Positions 1 to 7,695 of a stretch of DNA of 64,000 nt are shown here, in pieces. Each line of letters opens with the position of its first letter. The stretch's first letter is position 1. The stretch spans positions 1 through 64,000 of the forward strand of contig CAYTCW010000006.1 of the NCBI GenBank assembly GCA_964436235.1. The letters are read 5' to 3'. The translations under genes were made by a program, and so were the position numbers. The stretch comes from UBA9980 sp964436235. GTDB taxonomy: Bacteria > Muiribacteriota > UBA9980. The notes beneath the pieces are model-generated. The model did not search any database. It had not been told where the DNA came from and saw nothing but the letters and a program-made list of their open reading frames with translations.

Positions 1-254
1 GTAACGTAAACGTCGGATACGACGGCGCCGGTTCCGAGATTGCCTATATAACGCGAAATATCGCTGAATTTCTGTTTGGATACGCGGTTTAAATCGTTGA
101 CGCGGTATATTTGGTTATCGGGTTCCATCGAAAAAACCGGCACGCTCTTTTTAAATCCGGCAGTATCGACGTTGGCCAGATTATTAGCCGTAATATTCTG
201 CCGCACTTCGTTAATAAGCATTCCGGACGCGCCGGTATATAATCCTCTCAGCAT
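1..254 (-). CDS. flgF: Flagellar basal-body rod protein FlgF/FlgG family, N-terminal part (cut by window edge)
   Basis: Translating the minus strand from the ATG at 252-254 gives an uninterrupted 84-residue reading frame running off the left edge. It starts MLRGLYTGASGML and continues with NNLANVDTAGFKKS, the conserved N-terminal signature of flagellar rod and hook proteins, in which the N-terminal helix packs in the axial filament. The opening MLRGLYT is typical of FlgF (FlhO in Bacillus), but FlgG cannot be excluded from the N-terminus alone. A GGGGGA ribosome site lies just upstream. It follows the DUF501 gene by 42 bases on the same strand, so it may be cotranscribed with it. The protein is exported by the flagellar type III system and has no Sec signal. 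Confidence 0.9.
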   Translation of the reverse strand, partial: MLRGLYTGASGMLINEVRQNITANNLANVDTAGFKKSVPVFSMEPDNQIYRVNDLNRVSKQKFSDISRYIGNLGTGAVVSDVYV

Positions 255-296
255 ATAGATATCCCCCGAAGTTTTTAACTTTATGCAATTTATAAG

Positions 297-956
297 TTAA
301 TCGGCGAAAATATTTCGAAATTCATCGCCGTACTCAGCTTTGATTTGACTTTCGATAAGGTCTTTAAAAAATAAAACTTCTTCGCACCGGCCGGTAACGC
401 CCGTTAAAAAACCATACAGGGCATGAAGACATTTAAGCGCCGTTATTTCGCGGCTGCCGGCTAATCCGCATTCGATAAGGCCGTCATAAATACCGCGCGT
501 GATTTCGATTTTACTTTCTTCCTTAATAATATTATCGGATAATTTTTCAAAAGCCGAAGGGGGACTGATTATAAGATCGTAATTTTTGATGAGCGGGCCG
601 GTCGCCGGAATTTTATAAAGACCGGCGATATGCCTTTGAAGGTTTTGTTTGTAAAAACCCATTAAGTTGATATATTTAGCGCCGATAGCGGCGTCGTTCT
701 TAATTGAAAGTTTAAGATTTTTAAAAAAAGACGATGCTTCAAGATGAGAAATTAGTTTGACCAAGCGCGGGCAGCAAAGATGGTATATGGTCGGAAATAA
801 AACGCCGCGCGTAAGAAAAGGGTCCTGAGCTATTACTAAAGGGTTTGCAAATTTGCACCTTTTAGCGACGCTCAGGAACCTTATTTCTTTTCGATCGATT
901 TGATATTTTACGATCGTAATATCGCTTTGATTTAAATTAAGCGTAACATCAGCCAT
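297..956 (-). CDS. DUF501 family protein
   Basis: 219 residues. The central stretch (CKFANPLV, then GVLFPTIYHLCCPRLVKLIS, then a LEA helix) and the C-terminal ALKCLHAL motif match the DUF501 family, whose members share a [RK]C..G.P segment, a PFPT..Y.TCP segment and a KCLHAL segment. Function is unknown; in many bacteria DUF501 genes sit near cell-division (FtsB-like), enolase or Ppx/GppA genes. Cysteines at the two conserved positions are retained, suggesting a metal or structural role (inference). It lies 17 bases downstream of the S1-domain gene on the same strand. The start is ATG with only a weak ribosome site, which fits translation coupled to the upstream gene. Confidence 0.8.
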   Translation of the reverse strand: MADVTLNLNQSDITIVKYQIDRKEIRFLSVAKRCKFANPLVIAQDPFLTRGVLFPTIYHLCCPRLVKLISHLEASSFFKNLKLSIKNDAAIGAKYINLMGFYKQNLQRHIAGLYKIPATGPLIKNYDLIISPPSAFEKLSDNIIKEESKIEITRGIYDGLIECGLAGSREITALKCLHALYGFLTGVTGRCEEVLFFKDLIESQIKAEYGDEFRNIFAD

Positions 957-973
957 ATTATTATTAGATATGA

Positions 974-1390
974 CTATCTTCTTTTTCCGCCTTTTTTCTT
1001 GCGCATTTCGTTATGGCGCTTTAATTCAGAATTACGCTCGGAGCTCTCTTTTAAGAACGAGCTAAGTTTTTCTTCAAAACTTCTTACGCGTTCGCGGGGC
1101 TCTGAGTCTGAATCGCGATGGTGGAAAGAAGGTTCGTGTTTTGTTACGGCGGCGTTCTCGTCAACCTGTTTGATTGATAGATCAATTTTGTTATGATCTT
1201 TCTTTGCAATAACCTTTACCTTAACTTTAGAGTTCAGTTGGAGGTGATCGGCAACGTTTTGAACGTAGGTATTAGCGATTTCCGAAACGTGGATTAAACC
1301 TTTTTCACCGCTTTCTAATTTAACGAAAGCGCCGTAAGGTTTTATCTCTTCGATTGTCCCCTCAACAATTTGTCCTACTTCAACAGCCAA
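974..1390 (-). CDS. S1 RNA-binding domain protein (YabR/general stress protein 13-like)
   Basis: I place the start at a TTG at 1388-1390, giving 138 residues beginning (M)AVEVGQIVEG, because a strong GGAGGT site sits eight bases upstream; starting further upstream would put the start codon inside that site. Residues 1-75 form one S1 OB-fold: GTIEEIKPYGAFVKL, then GLIHVSEIA, then KVKVIAKKD...IDLSIKQ. The remaining half is a charged, Arg/Lys/Glu-rich tail ending KKKGGKRR, probably disordered and RNA-binding. The arrangement (single S1 domain plus basic tail) matches YabR-type proteins that associate with ribosomes in Firmicutes. Neighbours are aroK upstream and DUF501 downstream, all on one strand. 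Confidence 0.85.
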   Translation of the reverse strand: MAVEVGQIVEGTIEEIKPYGAFVKLESGEKGLIHVSEIANTYVQNVADHLQLNSKVKVKVIAKKDHNKIDLSIKQVDENAAVTKHEPSFHHRDSDSEPRERVRSFEEKLSSFLKESSERNSELKRHNEMRKKKGGKRR

Positions 1391-1475
1391 GCTTATCAAC
1401 CTCCTTTCATAGGTGGATTCGTATTTATTTATCGGTATCTTAATTAAATTCTTTAGTTTTTTTACGCTATATTCT

Positions 1476-2018
1476 CTAATCGGAAACGGTTTTTATTATT
1501 TCAGCGGCGGTTTCAGTTAATGTCAAATTATCGCAATTAACCACTAAGCCGGCGAGTTCGTAACAACTAATGCGGGACTCGTATAACTTTTCGAGTTTCA
1601 TAAAATCTTTCGGGCAAATTAAAGGCCTGGATTTTATTTCGCCTTCGTCCGCCGCATTAATGCGTTTGACTATTTCCGCGAAACCCGCTTTCAGATAGAT
1701 CAGCAAAGCCGGCTTTGAAAGCAGGGCGCGGCATTCAGTACGCGCAAGCGTCCCACCGCCTAAAGCTATAATTGCTTTACCATGGCTGGTTTCGGCTTTC
1801 TCCAGAACTTCCGTTAGGGATTCATATTCTAAATCGCGAAAGCGGGATTCTCCGTATAGAGTAAATATATCAAAAATCTTAATACCTGTTTTCGATTCGA
1901 TAATTAAATCAAGGTCGTAGAGATGCCTGCCTGTTTTTTCGGCTATGAGACGGGCCGTTTTAGATTTACCGCTAAACATAAAGCCGCACAACGCAATAAT
2001 TTTATTATCAGAGCGCAA
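1476..2018 (-). CDS. aroK: Shikimate kinase
   Basis: 180 residues, usual length. It phosphorylates shikimate with ATP in the aromatic amino-acid pathway in the cytosol. Walker A is GFMFSGKS near residues 12-19; the shikimate-binding acidic motif is DLDLIIE; FRDLE carries the substrate-binding arginine; IIALGGGT is the glycine-rich Walker-B-like segment; KSRPLI is the lid arginine. There is no in-frame ATG: the only start that fits is TTG at 2016-2018, preceded by AAAGG seven bases away, and an in-frame stop lies further upstream. A TTGATT-17-TATAAT promoter stands upstream at 2073-2101. No other aro genes are in the window. Confidence 0.92.
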   Translation of the reverse strand: MRSDNKIIALCGFMFSGKSKTARLIAEKTGRHLYDLDLIIESKTGIKIFDIFTLYGESRFRDLEYESLTEVLEKAETSHGKAIIALGGGTLARTECRALLSKPALLIYLKAGFAEIVKRINAADEGEIKSRPLICPKDFMKLEKLYESRISCYELAGLVVNCDNLTLTETAAEIIKTVSD

Positions 2019-2072
2019 TTTAAGGCCTTTCGTTAAACGCTGTCATTAAACACTTGAATTAATTGCTTATTT

Positions 2073-2101
2073 ATTATATAATATATTGAACAAAAAATCA
2101 A
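2073..2101 (-). promoter_or_regulatory. Primary-sigma promoter for aroK and downstream genes
   Basis: Read on the minus strand: TTGATT (2101-2096), 17-base spacer, TATAAT (2078-2073). Predicted transcript start near 2066, leaving about 48 bases before the TTG start of aroK. Confidence 0.65.
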
Positions 2102-2127
2102 GATTTTTATTTTAAATGTTTTTAAAT

Positions 2128-2227
2128 NNNNNNNNNNNNNNNNNNNNNNNNNNNNNNNNNNNNNNNNNNNNNNNNNNNNNNNNNNNNNNNNNNNNNNNNN
2201 NNNNNNNNNNNNNNNNNNNNNNNNNNN
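2128..2227. other. Assembly gap, 100 N
   Basis: Exactly 100 N, the conventional placeholder for a scaffold gap of unknown length. The coding fragment immediately after it begins mid-gene, so real sequence is missing here. Confidence 0.99.
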
Positions 2228-2386
2228 AAAAAAGTCTATGAAAATATGACGCCGCTTACCGCCGATGATATCGCCGATGTGATAGTATTTTGCGCAAACC
2301 GGCCCGCGCACGTAAATATAAATGAAATATCGATGATGCCGGTAGATCAGGCAAGCACGACGATGGTAAGCCGTAAAAATCAATAA
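2228..2386 (+). CDS. Short-chain dehydrogenase/reductase, C-terminal fragment (5' part lost in gap)
   Basis: The plus strand straight after the gap is open in one frame for 52 codons and ends TAA at 2384-2386. The peptide contains PLTADDIADVI, then NRPAHVNINEISMMP, then a QAST tail. This is the typical C-terminus of YdfG-type SDR enzymes (NADP-dependent 3-hydroxy acid or serine dehydrogenases), where the segment after the active site reads LTaeDIAeai...RPahVnineivvmPtaQas. The cofactor-binding and YxxxK parts are missing because of the gap, so substrate cannot be judged. It converges on the UbiA-family gene. Confidence 0.8.
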   Translation, partial: KKVYENMTPLTADDIADVIVFCANRPAHVNINEISMMPVDQASTTMVSRKNQ

Positions 2387-2477
2387 CCGCAGGCGGATAT
2401 CACGAAGTCCGGCCGCGTAGCTTTAATTTAAACTAAAGCATTAATATATAAAATGAAAATTTGAATTTAAAATGAAT

Positions 2478-3359
2478 TTAGATTACTTTGAAGATTATCG
2501 CGCCGGACAATAAAAACCATGCTATAACGCATATTATTATTGGATAGTCCGTAAGAAGCGCCTCGGTCGGCGACATTCCGACTTTTTTCTTGTGGATCAT
2601 ATATAGATATCTGAATATACCGTAAAGCACGAACGGCACGGTATATATCAAATTTTCGGTCTGAAATTTTTCGACGGTCTCCGGCGACATTGTATAAAGC
2701 GCGTAAGACATAACGGTCGTAGAGGTCGAAATTACTATCATCTGGTCTAAAAATGCGGTATTATAGTGTTCGAGCACTTCGCGGTGGCTGTTGGCGCTTT
2801 CGTTTAAAGAAGTTATCTCGGCGCGGCGCTTGCAAAAGCCTATAAATATCGATATTAAAAACGCGCACATTAAGAGCCAGTGGGACGCGCTGACGGATAT
2901 AACAACGCTTCCGGCCACCACTCGCAGGACGAAACCGGCCGCTATACATAAAACATCGAGTATGACCACTTTTTTTAACTTAAGGGAATAAGCTATATTC
3001 AAAGAAAAATATATGAGCGCTATATTGGTTAAATTAACGCTGATGAAGGCCGAAAGCACTACCGCGCTTACCAGAATAAAAAAAGAAGCGAACCACGCTG
3101 AGTTCAAACTTAATTTACCGGCCGCTATCGGCCTTAACCGCTTGAACGGGTGAAGCCTGTCTTTTTGGTAATCGAGGATATCGTTGAATAGATAAACCGC
3201 GCCTGAAAATAATGAAAAGACTAAAAACGTAGCGGCAACGGCCGCGCTGTCGTTAAAGTTAAGTATTTTTTTCGAAAATAAAAGCGGCAAAAAAATAAAG
3301 AAATTCTTTACCCACTGCTTCGGCCTGAGACTTATGAAAATATAATAAAGCTGACTCAC
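2478..3359 (-). CDS. UbiA-family prenyltransferase, decaprenyl-phosphate phosphoribosyltransferase-like
   Basis: 293 residues, highly hydrophobic with about eight or nine membrane helices. The first acidic motif is NDILDYQKDRLHPFKRLRP (residues 59-77), the NDxxDxxxDxxHPxKxxRP pattern of the subfamily containing the mycobacterial 5-phosphoribosyl-decaprenyl-phosphate synthase, rather than the menaquinone (MenA) or heme (CyoE) groups. Such enzymes move a phosphoribosyl group onto a polyprenyl phosphate to make a lipid-linked sugar donor for the envelope. A second conserved loop begins FCKRRAEI. It lies 27 bases after the HEAT gene on the same strand. The substrate assignment is inferred from the subfamily motif. 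Confidence 0.8.
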   Translation of the reverse strand: MSQLYYIFISLRPKQWVKNFFIFLPLLFSKKILNFNDSAAVAATFLVFSLFSGAVYLFNDILDYQKDRLHPFKRLRPIAAGKLSLNSAWFASFFILVSAVVLSAFISVNLTNIALIYFSLNIAYSLKLKKVVILDVLCIAAGFVLRVVAGSVVISVSASHWLLMCAFLISIFIGFCKRRAEITSLNESANSHREVLEHYNTAFLDQMIVISTSTTVMSYALYTMSPETVEKFQTENLIYTVPFVLYGIFRYLYMIHKKKVGMSPTEALLTDYPIIICVIAWFLLSGAIIFKVI

Positions 3360-3386
3360 GCTACATCAACCCGCCTAAAGGTAAAA

Positions 3387-5411
3387 TCATCTTTTATGGA
3401 TCCTCGGCGCCGCGGGCGTGAGCGGAGGGCGGCCGGCGCCGGCGGACTCGATCCGCCCGGCTATATCGCTTAAATAAGCGGAGGCTCTAACCTCGCCCGG
3501 ATTAGAAGCGGCGAATTCGTTGATAACTTCTACGGCAGGCTTTCCCGCAGATTCGATAACTGCCGCGATTTTTTCGGCCGCATATTTAGAATCGATAAAT
3601 ATAGAAAGATTTTTTACGATTTCGCGTACGCCTTCCGCGCCGAAGGACTTAAGCATGGCCATAAGGTAGGAAACGAGTCTTTCGTTTTCGGGAATTATAA
3701 ACTTAATTATTTCGCCGACGGCGCCGGCGCCGAATTTTTTCATGGCTTTTATGTTCAATACGCACATTTCGTCGGATTCTTTCTTCATCGATTCGAGTAT
3801 GGCCGGGACCGCTTCGAGATTTCCGATTTCGGCCAGGGCCGAAACGACATAGCGGCGGACCCATTCGTTGCCGTCGTTTAAAGCGTGAATCAAAACGGTA
3901 AGCGAGCGCTCGTTGCGTATTTCGCCGAGCGCGTAAGCGGCGTATATTTTAAGATCGTCGTCGCCGTGGAGAAGATAATGTTCTAAAGGCACTATCGCCA
4001 GGTCGCCGAAATTTCTTAATATGCGTTTCGTCCAGAAGCGGATATCGTTATTTTCGTTTTTAAGAGCTTTAATAAGCGGGCCTATGGCCGCTTCGCCGAT
4101 CTCTTCGAGAGCGTCGGCCGCGCTTTTTCTGACAGGCCACGATTTATCGCGCAGGGCCTCGAGCAGATATGGTATAACCTGCGGGTCTTTGATTTTACCG
4201 AGCGCTTCTGCCGCGAAAAACCGTATTTCTTTATTATCGGAGCGCATAGCCTCGATAAGCGGGGTCAGCGCCTCGCGGCCTATCGCGCCGAGCACCACGG
4301 TGCTCCAGTATTTAACGTCTTCGTTGTCGCTGTTAAGAGCCCGCGTGAGCGAAGGTATTGCCGGCGCGCCGATAGTAGTAAGCGCGTCGGCGGCGGTTTT
4401 GCGCACGAACCACGATTCATCGCCCATAGCCTCGATAAGCGGCACTACGGCCTCTGACGATTTTATTTCGCCGAGAGCTTCGGCCGCGTTTTTGCGCATA
4501 TCCTTATCGTCGTTCTTTAAAATGCGTATGAGCGGCTCGACGGCCAGAACGCCTATGCTCGCGAGTATTTTCTTTGAAAGGTGGCGCACTTCCGTATCGT
4601 CGTCTTTTAAAAGCATTAAAACCGGATGTATGGATTTGGCGCCTATTTTCCCGAGAACGCGCGTAGTCCAGTAGCGCACGTCTTTATCTTCGTGAGAAAG
4701 CGCTATAGTCAGAGGTTCGATTGCGCGCTCGCCTATCTGCTCGAGCGCGTCTGCCGCGCTCTTTCTGATTATCCAGGATTCGTCGCGGAAGCAATTTATA
4801 AGCTGCCTCACAGCGCGGATGTCCTGCGACTTAGAAAGAGCCATAGTAGCGAAAAAGCGCATATCTTTATTATCGGATTTGAGCATTTTGATAAGCGGTT
4901 CAACGGCGTTAGGGCCCATATCGCCGAGAATTTTAGACGCCCAGTATTTAAGGTCTTCGTTATTAGAGGCGAGCGATTCCGTCAATACCGCGATAGCCGC
5001 GTCGCCGAACTTAATCATGCAGGCCGCGGCATTTTTACGGACCGACCACGATTTATCGCCGAGAGCTTTGACTAAGAAGGGGAGGGCGCGAGGGTCGAGC
5101 GCTTCGCCGATAGCGCGGGCCGCGAAAATTTTTAAATCTTTATCGCCGCTGCAAAGTATTTCGGTGAGAACGCTTATGGCGCTGTCGCCTATGCGGCCGA
5201 GAATAATGGTGGCCCAGTATTTGGTGTCGTCGTCGGGATCGTTTAAAAGCGCGTCTTTTAGATAAGAAACGACGGGATTGCCGATGGCGGTGAGACGGTT
5301 TGCCGCCTCCTGGCGCTTCGGATAATTTTTATCGTTTAATTCATTTATAAGGCTTATTATTTCATCCGCGCCGCAACCCGGCGCAAAACCGGAATCGATG
5401 TTTTGATCCAA
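3387..5411 (-). CDS. HEAT-repeat protein with a three-repeat super-period
   Basis: 674 residues, no signal peptide, almost wholly PBS-lyase/HEAT-type helical repeats of about 31 residues. Three repeat flavours alternate: one opening KYW[AST]..LG.IG, one with FFA..ALG.I, and one with DeSW.VRKsAADAL..IG. Together they make a unit of roughly 93 residues that recurs about five times between residues 60 and 500. The final 130 residues are less regular helices. Likely a curved protein-binding scaffold; no catalytic residue is visible. The start is TTG at 5409-5411 behind an AGAGAGG site. It lies 14 bases after the HAMP membrane protein and probably works with it and the STAS protein upstream (context inference). 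Confidence 0.88.
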   Translation of the reverse strand: MDQNIDSGFAPGCGADEIISLINELNDKNYPKRQEAANRLTAIGNPVVSYLKDALLNDPDDDTKYWATIILGRIGDSAISVLTEILCSGDKDLKIFAARAIGEALDPRALPFLVKALGDKSWSVRKNAAACMIKFGDAAIAVLTESLASNNEDLKYWASKILGDMGPNAVEPLIKMLKSDNKDMRFFATMALSKSQDIRAVRQLINCFRDESWIIRKSAADALEQIGERAIEPLTIALSHEDKDVRYWTTRVLGKIGAKSIHPVLMLLKDDDTEVRHLSKKILASIGVLAVEPLIRILKNDDKDMRKNAAEALGEIKSSEAVVPLIEAMGDESWFVRKTAADALTTIGAPAIPSLTRALNSDNEDVKYWSTVVLGAIGREALTPLIEAMRSDNKEIRFFAAEALGKIKDPQVIPYLLEALRDKSWPVRKSAADALEEIGEAAIGPLIKALKNENNDIRFWTKRILRNFGDLAIVPLEHYLLHGDDDLKIYAAYALGEIRNERSLTVLIHALNDGNEWVRRYVVSALAEIGNLEAVPAILESMKKESDEMCVLNIKAMKKFGAGAVGEIIKFIIPENERLVSYLMAMLKSFGAEGVREIVKNLSIFIDSKYAAEKIAAVIESAGKPAVEVINEFAASNPGEVRASAYLSDIAGRIESAGAGRPPLTPAAPRIHKR

Positions 5412-5425
5412 ATTTATGGCCTCTC

Positions 5426-6319
5426 TTAAACTTTTTTGTTTTTCTTTCCGCCGCCGGCGGTCTTAGCATTTACCGTTCTGTCTTTATTTTTATTTTTAGA
5501 CGGCGAAGGTTCGCCTTTTTTGGTATCGGCTTGCGTTTTTTCTTTAGCCGGCTTGCGTTTTTTATCCCGCCCGCCGCCGATAAGGTCTTCAGCTGATAAT
5601 TTTACTTCCGCCTGCCGGACGGCATCCGCCGCCGCAGCTGAATAATTAAGGCCATCGGCTTTATTAACGGCCCCGGCCAGAACTTGCGCGTGCACGCCGG
5701 AACCGGCCGCCACCGCATTTTCTTCCAGCATGGTTCCATCGTCTTCAGAAGCCGAAACGTCGATCATTTTAAAGTAATTAATCGATGCGCTGAGCTTTTG
5801 CATGGTATTTTTGATATTTTCGATATCGTATATGGTCATGGCTTTCGGCGAATCTATCTCGTTCATCAGGTTGGTTATATTATTGGAATATACTTTAATT
5901 TCGGCGACTTTAGAGTTAAGCGTGCCTATAAGATTATTTATGCTCAAAGCTAAATCCTGAAATTCATCGCTGGTCCTTAAATTAAAATGCGAGTCGAGCT
6001 CGCCGCCCGCAACGTCGTCGAGGACTTTTTCAAACCGGTAAACCGGCCCGGCCATGGTATGCGAAACGAACACTCCGATAAAGGTGACTATTATGATAGC
6101 CACAAGCTCTGCGAATAAAATAACCGGAAGCAAAAGATCGCGGTAATTATCGATTTCAAAAGCCTTTGAGATTTGATCGATTATAGTGGAACCCGAAAGC
6201 AGACCGTAAATGACGCCGCCCACGATATTAGCCACTATAACGACTATCAGCAGTATGATAACGGTAAGTTTAGTCTGAAAACCGGGTTTTATAAAGTAAT
6301 TTTTACGCAGATTTCTCAT
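5426..6319 (-). CDS. Two-helix HAMP-domain membrane protein without an output domain
   Basis: 297 residues. Membrane helices lie at about 18-42 and 63-88, separated by only some 20 residues, so there is no sizeable periplasmic sensor domain. A HAMP domain follows (starting MAGPVYRFEKVLDDVAGGELDSHF-like sequence around 92-140), the form seen in chemoreceptors and histidine kinases. The rest is a short coiled-coil-like stretch and a Lys/Ala-rich disordered tail after residue 210 ending KKNKKV. No kinase, GGDEF, phosphatase or methyl-accepting hairpin is present. It sits between the STAS gene and the HEAT gene in an apparent operon, so it could pass a membrane signal to one of these as separate polypeptides (inference). 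Confidence 0.75.
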   Translation of the reverse strand: MRNLRKNYFIKPGFQTKLTVIILLIVVIVANIVGGVIYGLLSGSTIIDQISKAFEIDNYRDLLLPVILFAELVAIIIVTFIGVFVSHTMAGPVYRFEKVLDDVAGGELDSHFNLRTSDEFQDLALSINNLIGTLNSKVAEIKVYSNNITNLMNEIDSPKAMTIYDIENIKNTMQKLSASINYFKMIDVSASEDDGTMLEENAVAAGSGVHAQVLAGAVNKADGLNYSAAAADAVRQAEVKLSAEDLIGGGRDKKRKPAKEKTQADTKKGEPSPSKNKNKDRTVNAKTAGGGKKNKKV

Positions 6320-6374
6320 ATCAAGCTCTCCTGATTTCTTTCAACCTCGAGGCAAAAGCCGGACGGGCCGAAAA

Positions 6375-6755
6375 TTATTTTTCGCCAGCCGTCCTGCTGC
6401 AATAACTTTCAAGCGCCTGCTCGAAAGTTTCGAATATTTCAAAAACCCTGGTTAAATAGGTTATTTGAAATATTTTTTTTATAGACGGCGAAAGACCGCA
6501 GATTTTAACTATACCTTCATTTTTTAAAACGTTTTTCTGCAGATCGACTAAAATGCCTATGCCGAAACTGTTTATATAATTCAACTCACTGAAGTCAAAA
6601 ATCACGTATTTTTCCTGTTTCTGTAAAAGCCGCATGGTTAGTTCAAATTCCTGCGAGGTTTCCGCGTCGATCCGGCCGGAGAGCTTGTAGCAATTCAAAA
6701 ACTCGCTTTTAATACGCTCGTCTTCGATTTTTTTGATAACAAAATTTTCAGCCAT
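6375..6755 (-). CDS. STAS-domain anti-sigma-factor antagonist-like protein
   Basis: 126 residues forming a single STAS domain like SpoIIAA/RsbV. The strand-loop-helix YVIFDFSELNYINSFGIGIL has serine 63 at the position phosphorylated by switch kinases in SpoIIAA-type proteins, followed by the usual hydrophobic helix and ICGLSPSIKKIF. This implies partner switching with an HPK-type anti-sigma kinase, but none is encoded in the window. First gene of an apparent operon with HAMP, HEAT and UbiA genes, under a TTGAAT-17-TATAAT promoter. Confidence 0.88.
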   Translation of the reverse strand: MAENFVIKKIEDERIKSEFLNCYKLSGRIDAETSQEFELTMRLLQKQEKYVIFDFSELNYINSFGIGILVDLQKNVLKNEGIVKICGLSPSIKKIFQITYLTRVFEIFETFEQALESYCSRTAGEK

Positions 6756-6808
6756 TTTCTATTATACCTCTCTTAAAAAACTGACACTAACTGGCCCTTA
6801 CCCATACG

Positions 6809-6837
6809 ATTATAACATTAAAATTTAATAAATTCAA
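6809..6837 (-). promoter_or_regulatory. Primary-sigma promoter for the STAS-HAMP-HEAT-UbiA operon
   Basis: Minus strand: TTGAAT (6837-6832), 17-base spacer, TATAAT (6814-6809). Predicted start near 6802, about 47 bases before the STAS start codon. Confidence 0.65.
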
Positions 6838-6914
6838 TACCTTTATATTTTTAAATTTTTTTTTGCCGCTATCCGCCGGGCGGACCAGCCGTATTAAACA
6901 ATTTCGCGCGGCAC

Positions 6915-7526
6915 CTATATGGTTTTATTGTCGCTTGAAGCCTGATTGGCTATAACTACAAGTTTTTGCGGGTCGAACGGCTTTGTCAAATAACCCGATA
7001 TTCCTAATTCTTTAGCCATTATTATATCCTGCATGCCCTTTTTAGCCGTTACTATAACCACGCTGATATTTCTTTTAATTTCTGAGCGTATCCTTTTTAA
7101 CAGGTCGAGCCCGCTGACTTCAGGCATCATCAGATCAAGAAACAGCGTGTCTATCAAAAGATCGTTAGTTAATATATCCCACGCCTCACCTGCGCCGTTA
7201 GCGCACATAACCGTATATCCGCTATTTTCAAGAACGTCTTTGATATAGTGACATATTTCAGGTTCATCATCGACTACCAGAATTTTTGACGCCTGCTCAA
7301 CCGCGTCTGACGCCGACGCCCTTGCCGGCTCGATATGCCTTGCGTCTTCGTAAATAAAAGCGCCGCTTATACCCAGCTGCTTTAGAATATTTATATTCGA
7401 CGCATCGAGGATAGCGTCTTTATTTATAAGAATGATCTGCGTGCCTTCGACGTAAACCGGCTTACTCAGCCTCATTCCAGGTTCAAGCTCTCCGACTGAG
7501 ATGTTTTTTTCCATATAAACCGCCAC
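6915..7526 (-). CDS. Response-regulator receiver protein with an N-terminal GM-type (DUF3391-like) module
   Basis: 203 residues. Residues 8-62 (VGELEPGMRLSKPVYVEG...LKQLGI) resemble the small N-terminal module of HD-GYP phosphodiesterases (VgeLkpGM.la..vyd), but no HD-GYP follows. Residues 80-200 are a CheY-like receiver: acidic pair D86-D87, phospho-acceptor D131 in LDLMMPEVSG, switch T160, and K182 in TKPF. No DNA-binding or enzymatic output is present, so it probably acts by protein interaction. The first codon is a GTG; an ATG four codons later (7514) follows GGCGG and may be the true start. Its cognate kinase is not in the window. Confidence 0.85.
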   Translation of the reverse strand: MAVYMEKNISVGELEPGMRLSKPVYVEGTQIILINKDAILDASNINILKQLGISGAFIYEDARHIEPARASASDAVEQASKILVVDDEPEICHYIKDVLENSGYTVMCANGAGEAWDILTNDLLIDTLFLDLMMPEVSGLDLLKRIRSEIKRNISVVIVTAKKGMQDIIMAKELGISGYLTKPFDPQKLVVIANQASSDNKTI

Positions 7527-7571
7527 TTTTCATTTCGTTATTTCATGCGACCACTTTAAGGTTTTAACGGT

Positions 7572-7643
7572 CTAAAATATGTGTTTATTGGCAAACGAAG
7601 TAAATAAACAGACGAACATAACTTTTAAGATGCAAAGATTCAT
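7572..7643 (-). CDS. Possible 23-residue hydrophobic peptide upstream of the response regulator
   Basis: A GGAGG site followed four bases later by ATG at 7641-7643 opens a 23-codon frame ending TAG at 7572-7574. The peptide starts MNLCILKVMFVCLF and is hydrophobic. It could be a leader peptide or a tiny membrane protein for the downstream receiver gene. The support is only the good ribosome site and the position. Confidence 0.3.
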   Translation of the reverse strand: MNLCILKVMFVCLFTSFANKHIF

Positions 7644-7695
7644 GAGGCCTCCGAAAATAATTTTTTTGCTTTTTTTATAAGCCGTATAATGAAAT

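Noticed and set aside
2033..2383. 116-codon minus-strand frame spanning the first gap
   Set aside because: It runs through N bases and opposes the clear SDR end on the plus strand.
4021..4674. 217-codon plus-strand frame opposite the HEAT gene
   Set aside because: Shadow of the regular HEAT codons; no family resemblance or ribosome site.
6865..6895. GC-rich inverted repeat after the response-regulator gene
   Set aside because: On the minus strand it is followed by A bases, not T, so it does not look like a terminator for that gene.
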